Assembly: GCF_001905095.1 (NCBI RefSeq)
Contig: NZ_LWLS01000083.1
Span: forward strand, 124,001 to 188,000
DNA length: 64,000 bases
Direction of reading: 5' to 3'
Source of the DNA: Micromonospora sp. CB01531
GTDB lineage: Bacteria > Actinomycetota > Actinomycetes > Mycobacteriales > Micromonosporaceae
Shown here piece after piece: positions 60,194 through 64,000 of this stretch. The notes under the pieces were generated by a model that worked only from the letters and a program-made list of their open reading frames with translations, did not search any database and was not told the DNA's origin. A program made the position numbers and the translations under genes. The stretch's first letter is position 1; each line of letters starts with the position of its first letter.

Positions 60194-61014
60194 CACCGGG
60201 ACAGTAGCCGGTCCAGGTAGACCGCGACGCCGTCGTCGTCGTTGCGCAGGGTGATCTCGTCGGCCGCCGCGCGGACCTCCGGGTGGGCGTTGGCGACCGC
60301 CACCCGCCCCCAGCCGGCCCACGCGAACATCGGCAGGTCGTTCGGCTGGTCCCCGAAGACCAGCACCTCGGCCGGGTCGACGCCGATCCGCTCGGCGATC
60401 ACGCTCAGCCCGGTCGACTTGTCCACCCCGGGCGGGCAGATCTCGATGAAGCCGAGGCCGGCCTGGGTGAGCGTGGCCAGCTCCGGCGGGACGATCCGGC
60501 GGGCCATCGCCAGCAACTCGTCCACGTGGTGGTCGGCGGTCCGGGCGAACGCCTTGATCACGTCGCAGGAGAGGCACTCCGCACGGCTGCGCGCCTCGAA
60601 CCGGTCCTGGTACGGCCAGCTTGCGTGGTAGTCGCCCCAGAGCGGCGCATCGTGCTCGTCGGAGGCCTCCACCATGACGGTCAGCGGCCCGACCGCGGCC
60701 TCCAGGTCGGCGAGGATCCGGGTGAGCACGGCTCCGGAGAGCCGCTCGTCCCGCAGCACCAGCGGGCCCGCCGGGTCGCTCTGGTCGACCACGCGGCCGC
60801 CGCCGGCCATCACCAGGAAGTCGGCGGCGCGGATGTCGTTGCGGGTCAGCTCGGTCAGCCGCGGTCCGCGGCCGGTCGCGCCGACCACCGGGATCCCCGC
60901 GGCCCGCACCCGGTCGAGCACCCCGTGGGTGTACGCCGAGACGGTGTCGTCGCTCCGGACGAGCGTGCCGTCGAGGTCGGTGGCGATCAGCTTGGGCAGT
61001 CCCGGGCGGGTCAT
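60193..61014 (-). CDS. Cof-type HAD hydrolase (first of tandem pair)
   Basis: HAD phosphatase of 273 residues with DLDGTLV (about 12-18), VVGATGR and VFGDQPNDLPMF motifs. It is a diverged paralogue of the next gene; the ends ADEITLRNDDDGVAVYL and ADEVTGPNSADGVAAYL show the shared origin. ATG at 61014 has AGGAACG upstream. The arrangement of two HAD genes probably arose by tandem duplication. Confidence 0.9.
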   Translation of the reverse strand: MTRPGLPKLIATDLDGTLVRSDDTVSAYTHGVLDRVRAAGIPVVGATGRGPRLTELTRNDIRAADFLVMAGGGRVVDQSDPAGPLVLRDERLSGAVLTRILADLEAAVGPLTVMVEASDEHDAPLWGDYHASWPYQDRFEARSRAECLSCDVIKAFARTADHHVDELLAMARRIVPPELATLTQAGLGFIEICPPGVDKSTGLSVIAERIGVDPAEVLVFGDQPNDLPMFAWAGWGRVAVANAHPEVRAAADEITLRNDDDGVAVYLDRLLSR

Positions 61015-61247
61015 CGTTCCTCCTTCGCCCGCCGCCGTCACGCCGGCCGTCCTGGTCCTCGATGCCGCGGCCGCTGGACGGCGGGCAGCAACCGTATCTC
61101 GCGGAACGGGGCCCAACCATGGCTTTTCGGCGAATCGGGCACCAACCCACGACGGACGTCAGGTGTCCGACCTCCGGGCACGCCCGGCGTGCCGATCCCG
61201 CCGACCCGGGCCGGCGGTTCGGGACGACCGCACCGGTCCCGGACGGT

Positions 61248-61982
61248 TCAGTGCGGCAGTTCGGGGCGGGCGAACGGGGTGGTGGGCTGGACCGTCAGGT
61301 CGGCCGGCGCGGGCAGTTCGTCGTCGGCCGACCGGCGCCGGCCCCGGCGGTCGCGATCCGCCGGCGGTGACCCGGCACCGGGCACGTCCTCCCCCGCCGG
61401 CATCGCGGCCATGGCCCGGCCGGACAGGTGCAGCGCGGCGGCGAACAGCACGGTGGCCACGAAGGCGGTGACCAGGCCGCGCCCGTAGTCGACCCGGAAG
61501 CCGTCCTCGGGCGAGTAGAAGAGGGTGCGCTGGCCCGAGTCGTCCAAGGTGACGGCGGCGGCGGTCAACAGGGCGAACACGGCCGCCGCGAGGCCGAGGC
61601 CGGCCACCCGGGCGTTCTGCCGCGCCGCACCGGTGCCGCGCAGCGCGAGCGCCACCGCGCCGGCCAGACCGAGCAGCCCCACCAGGTAGCCCACCCCGAA
61701 GCCGCCCACGTCTCCCACCCCGCCCGGCACCCGGATCATGGTGTTCCCCTCCGGGCCGCCGTTCGGGATGGTCATCACCAACCACTCACCGATCAGCGAG
61801 GCGACCGCGGCCACCGCGCCGAGCCCGGCGAGCACCGGCGGCAGGCGGTGGTCGCGAGCCAGTCCGGCCAGGGACCAGCCGACCCGGCCGGCGGGCGGCA
61901 CACTCTCGTCGGCACCCCACTCCACGATGGTCGTGCCGTCGGACCGGTGGTCCTGCCTGGGGATGGGGAGATCCTGGGACAT
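61248..61982 (-). CDS. Four-helix membrane protein, unassigned
   Basis: Protein of 244 residues, no family recognised. A polar N-terminus of about 45 residues precedes four hydrophobic segments (LPPVLAGLGAVAAVASLIGE, VGYLVGLLGLAGAVALAL, VAGLGLAAAVFALLTAAAV and LVTAFVATVLFAAALHL). The C-terminal 50 residues are charged and Pro-rich. ATG at 61982 has GGAAGG six bases upstream. It is divergent from osmC. Confidence 0.7.
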   Translation of the reverse strand: MSQDLPIPRQDHRSDGTTIVEWGADESVPPAGRVGWSLAGLARDHRLPPVLAGLGAVAAVASLIGEWLVMTIPNGGPEGNTMIRVPGGVGDVGGFGVGYLVGLLGLAGAVALALRGTGAARQNARVAGLGLAAAVFALLTAAAVTLDDSGQRTLFYSPEDGFRVDYGRGLVTAFVATVLFAAALHLSGRAMAAMPAGEDVPGAGSPPADRDRRGRRRSADDELPAPADLTVQPTTPFARPELPH

Positions 61983-62115
61983 GGGCACCCTTCCGCGTGC
62001 GCGGGCCTGCGTCGAATCATGACACAGCCGACGCGCGGCGACGGGGACCGCGAGTCGGCGTCCGGCTCGTCACTGGCCGGTGCGGCGCCGTCCGGTTTCG
62101 GTTAGCGTCGGTGGC

Positions 62116-62547
62116 ATGCCTATCCGTACCGCTTCCGCACGCTGGCAGGGCAACCTCACCGAAGGGGCCGGCACGGTCCGCACCGGCAAGGGTGGCCTGA
62201 CCGGCAACTACTCCTTCAAGTCGCGTTTCGAGGAGGGCGAGGGGACCAACCCCGAGGAGTTGATCGGCGCGGCGCACGCCGCCTGCTTCTCGATGGCCCT
62301 CTCCAAGCAGCTCGCCGACGCGGGCGCGACCGACACCTCGGTGGAGACCACCGCCAAGGTGCACTTCGACAAGACCGACGCGGGGATGACCGTCACCCGG
62401 ATCGACCTGGAGACCGTCGGCCAGGTCCCGGGCATGGACGAGGCCCAGTTCGGCAAGCTGGCCGAGGCGGCCAAGGAGAACTGCCCGATCTCCCGGCTGC
62501 TCTCCCCTGGCGCGCAGATCACCCTCAACGCCCGCCTGGCCTCCTGA
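62116..62547 (+). CDS. osmC: OsmC family peroxiredoxin
   Basis: Protein of 143 residues that reduces organic hydroperoxides. The two redox cysteines are visible in AAHAACFSMAL and KENCPISRLL, and the start IRTASARWQGNLTEGAGTV is typical of the OsmC subgroup rather than Ohr. ATG at 62116 is preferred over the longer frame from 62080. It is followed by a short hairpin. Confidence 0.93.
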   Translation: MPIRTASARWQGNLTEGAGTVRTGKGGLTGNYSFKSRFEEGEGTNPEELIGAAHAACFSMALSKQLADAGATDTSVETTAKVHFDKTDAGMTVTRIDLETVGQVPGMDEAQFGKLAEAAKENCPISRLLSPGAQITLNARLAS

Positions 62548-62559
62548 CCCACCGTCGCG

Positions 62560-62577
62560 CCGCCCGGAGCCGGGCGG
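62560..62577 (+). terminator. Short hairpin after osmC
   Basis: Two perfect 8-nt arms (62560-62567 and 62570-62577) are nearly contiguous, 13 bp past the osmC stop. Confidence 0.5.
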
Positions 62578-62631
62578 AGACGCGGATCTTGGGGCGTGGG
62601 TCCGGGCGGCGCGGTGGGGGAGAATGGGCGG

Positions 62632-62982
62632 GTGGCCGTGGAGATGAGCCGTGAGCGATTCGAGGAGCTGGTCGGCGAAGCCCTCGACGAGGTGCCCGAG
62701 GAACTGCTCGGGCTGATGAGCAACGTGGTCATCCTGGTCGAGGACAACCCACCACCGGGCGAGGACCTGCTCGGCCTCTACGAGGGGCACGCGCTGACCG
62801 AACGGGGCTGGGACTACTCCGGCGTCCTGCCCGACCGCATCCTCATCTACCGGAACCCGATCCTGGGCATCTGTGACACTGAGGAGGACGTGGTGGACGA
62901 GGTCGCGGTGACCGTGGTGCACGAGATCGCCCACCACTTCGGCATCGACGACGAGCGGCTGCACGCCCTCGGCTGGGCCTGA
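62632..62982 (+). CDS. Minimal zincin-type metallopeptidase family protein
   Basis: Protein of 116 residues. The zinc motif HEIAHHFGIDDERL fits HExxHxxGxxD of the small 'metallopeptidase family' (possible zincin) proteins; NVVILVEDNPP and LLGLYEGHALTER are also typical. GTG at 62632 is chosen by family length; ATG at 62644 is possible. Substrates are unknown. A similar gene lies near pheA in mycobacteria, matching the pheA end downstream here. Confidence 0.88.
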   Translation: MAVEMSRERFEELVGEALDEVPEELLGLMSNVVILVEDNPPPGEDLLGLYEGHALTERGWDYSGVLPDRILIYRNPILGICDTEEDVVDEVAVTVVHEIAHHFGIDDERLHALGWA

Positions 62983-63074
62983 CCGGACGCGCCGCCGCTC
63001 CGCTCGGCCGATCCCCGGCGTTGCGCGGTTCCCCTAATCTGCGGGCAGGCACATCCCGATGCAGGAGGAAACCC

Positions 63075-63794
63075 ATGCGCAGCGCGCTGTTCTCCGCGGA
63101 GAACCTTGAGAAGGAGTCCCAGCAGCCGGGCATGCGGCTGCAGAACTCCAAGATGCTGAAGATCGAGCTGAACGGCGAGGCGATGGCCCGGGTCGGGTCC
63201 ATGGTCGCCTACCAGGGGCAGGTGCAGTTCCAGGCGCTCGGCTCCGGCGGCATCGGCAAGTTCATCAAGCAGCGACTCACCGGTGAGGGCGTCCCGCTGA
63301 TGAAGCTCACCGGCCGGGGCGACGTCTTCCTCGCCGACCTCGCCAAGGACGTACACATCATCGACCTGGAGCCCGGCGACGCCCTGTCGATCAACGGCTC
63401 CAGCGTGCTCGCCTTCGACTCCACGCTGAGCTACGACATCAAGATGGTCAGCGGCATGGGCTTCGCCGCCTCCGGCCTGTTCAACTGCGTCTTCACCGGC
63501 CACGGCCGGATCGCCGTCACCACCGAGGGCACCCCGGTGGTGCTCACCGTGGACGCCCCGACCTACGTCGACCCGCAGGCCGCGGTCTGCTGGTCGGCCA
63601 ACCTGCAGACCGGCTACCACCGGGCCGAGCAGCTCGGCCTCGGCACGCTGATCGGCCGCCGCACCGGTGAGGCGTTCACGATGAGCTTCGCCGGTCAGGG
63701 CTTCGTCGTGGTCCAGCCGTCGGAGGAGCGGCCGGTGCCGGGCAGCGGTGCCCAGCAGGAGCAGGGCGGCCTGCTCGGCGGGCTGCTGCAGTGA
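63075..63794 (+). CDS. AIM24 family protein
   Basis: Protein of 239 residues with the double-stranded beta-helix AIM24/TerB-associated domain. LKIELNGEAMARVGSMVAYQ, GEGVPLMKLTGRGDVFLAD and GFAASGLFNCVFTGHGRIAV are recognisable. The tail is Gln/Gly-rich. ATG at 63075 has AGGAGGAA upstream. Function in bacteria is unknown. Confidence 0.88.
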   Translation: MRSALFSAENLEKESQQPGMRLQNSKMLKIELNGEAMARVGSMVAYQGQVQFQALGSGGIGKFIKQRLTGEGVPLMKLTGRGDVFLADLAKDVHIIDLEPGDALSINGSSVLAFDSTLSYDIKMVSGMGFAASGLFNCVFTGHGRIAVTTEGTPVVLTVDAPTYVDPQAAVCWSANLQTGYHRAEQLGLGTLIGRRTGEAFTMSFAGQGFVVVQPSEERPVPGSGAQQEQGGLLGGLLQ

Positions 63795-63800
63795 CCGTCG

Positions 63801-63836
63801 GGTGCGCGGGACGCCGGTCCGGGTGTCCCGCGCACC
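63801..63836. terminator. Bidirectional hairpin between AIM24 and pheA genes
   Basis: A perfect 12-bp stem (63801-63812 with 63825-63836) and 12-nt loop lie between convergent genes. Confidence 0.75.
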
Positions 63837-63837
63837 G

Positions 63838-64000
63838 TCAGCTCAGCTCCCCCGCGCGCAGGCGGGACAGCCAGGCCGCCGCGTCGGCGTAGTCGGCGTC
63901 GGAGAGGCCGGCCGGGGCGGGGACCGGGCGGTCGTTCACCGCCGCGGTCCAGCGGTGCCGGGGGTACGACCCGAGGAAGCGCACGCCGGCACAGACGCGG
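63838..64000 (-). CDS. pheA: Prephenate dehydratase, C-terminal fragment (runs off right edge)
   Basis: Only the last 53 residues and the stop are in the window. The stretch VCAGVRFLGSYPRHRW contains the VRFLGSYPR motif found at the end of the ACT domain of prephenate dehydratases, which make phenylpyruvate for phenylalanine synthesis. A polar tail of about 35 residues follows. The identification rests on this one motif plus the genomic context. Confidence 0.72.
   Translation of the reverse strand, partial: RVCAGVRFLGSYPRHRWTAAVNDRPVPAPAGLSDADYADAAAWLSRLRAGELS

Overview
ORGANISM. The window is very GC-rich and most codons end in G or C. It carries actinobacterial hallmarks: a Bpa-type proteasome activator, a mycothiol-dependent-isomerase-like protein, inositol-phosphate synthase, a SigE-family sigma factor, GT87 mannosyltransferase-like proteins, a TY-Chap/YbjN protein, DUF5318 and DUF4192. 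Gene content and order (murJ-cca, padR-ino1, PBP, rpsF-ssb-rpsR-rplI, dnaB) fit a Micromonosporaceae chromosome (Micromonospora/Salinispora-like) in the core region near oriC. This assignment is inferred from gene content; no database search was made. || LAYOUT. 1-8.1 kb: murJ and the CCA-adding enzyme are divergent, followed by an NfeD-like/flotillin pair, a sigma factor coupled to a TolB-like membrane protein, and ogt. 8.1-10.6 kb: a padR-ino1 operon with a perfect 12+1+12 palindrome upstream, and a DUF5318 gene. 10.7-18.2 kb: a class A PBP, two polytopic membrane (GT-C-like) proteins and endonuclease IV. 18.2-24 kb: a long structured leader, then rpsF-ssb-rpsR-rplI, a membrane protein, and dnaB preceded by DnaA boxes and followed by an SDR remnant. 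24-30 kb: an MDMPI-like protein, a zf-TFIIB protein, a phosphoribosyltransferase, a membrane protein and a GGDEF-EAL protein. 29.8-33.5 kb: an AT-richer intergenic region and a SARP/AfsR-type regulator. 33.7-36.4 kb: moaC-moaB-moeA-moaE. 36.5-42.6 kb: GT87, DoxX, GNAT, an AAA ATPase with paired dyads at its 5' end, an LppU-like protein and an EamA transporter. 42.6-49.5 kb: five genes in one direction, fructosamine kinase-like, moaA, moaD, metallophosphoesterase and an EndoQ-UvrD fusion. 49.6-52.6 kb: a frameshifted DUF4192 gene, fdhD, mobA and DUF6457. 52.7-64 kb: a YbjN chaperone, quinone oxidoreductase, an Lrp/ddaH divergent pair, a solute-binding lipoprotein, an alpha/beta hydrolase, bpa, two tandem HAD phosphatases, a membrane protein, osmC, a minimal metallopeptidase, AIM24 and the 3' end of a prephenate dehydratase gene. 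|| HOW GENES WORK TOGETHER. Molybdenum-cofactor genes occur in three nearby blocks covering GTP to cyclic pyranopterin (moaA/moaC), dithiolene formation (moaD/moaE), Mo insertion (moaB/moeA), GMP attachment (mobA) and sulfuration for formate dehydrogenase (fdhD). The rpsF operon and dnaB form the usual replication/translation neighbourhood. || MOST NOTABLE. (1) A single polypeptide joining an EndoQ-type PHP nuclease to a complete UvrD helicase. (2) dnaB codon-use anomalies centred on two known intein insertion sites, although no intein is present. (3) Exact DnaA boxes at three separate loci. (4) A 5-bp tandem-repeat contraction that breaks DUF4192. (5) Paired identical dyads 73 bp apart at the start of an AAA+wHTH ATPase gene.
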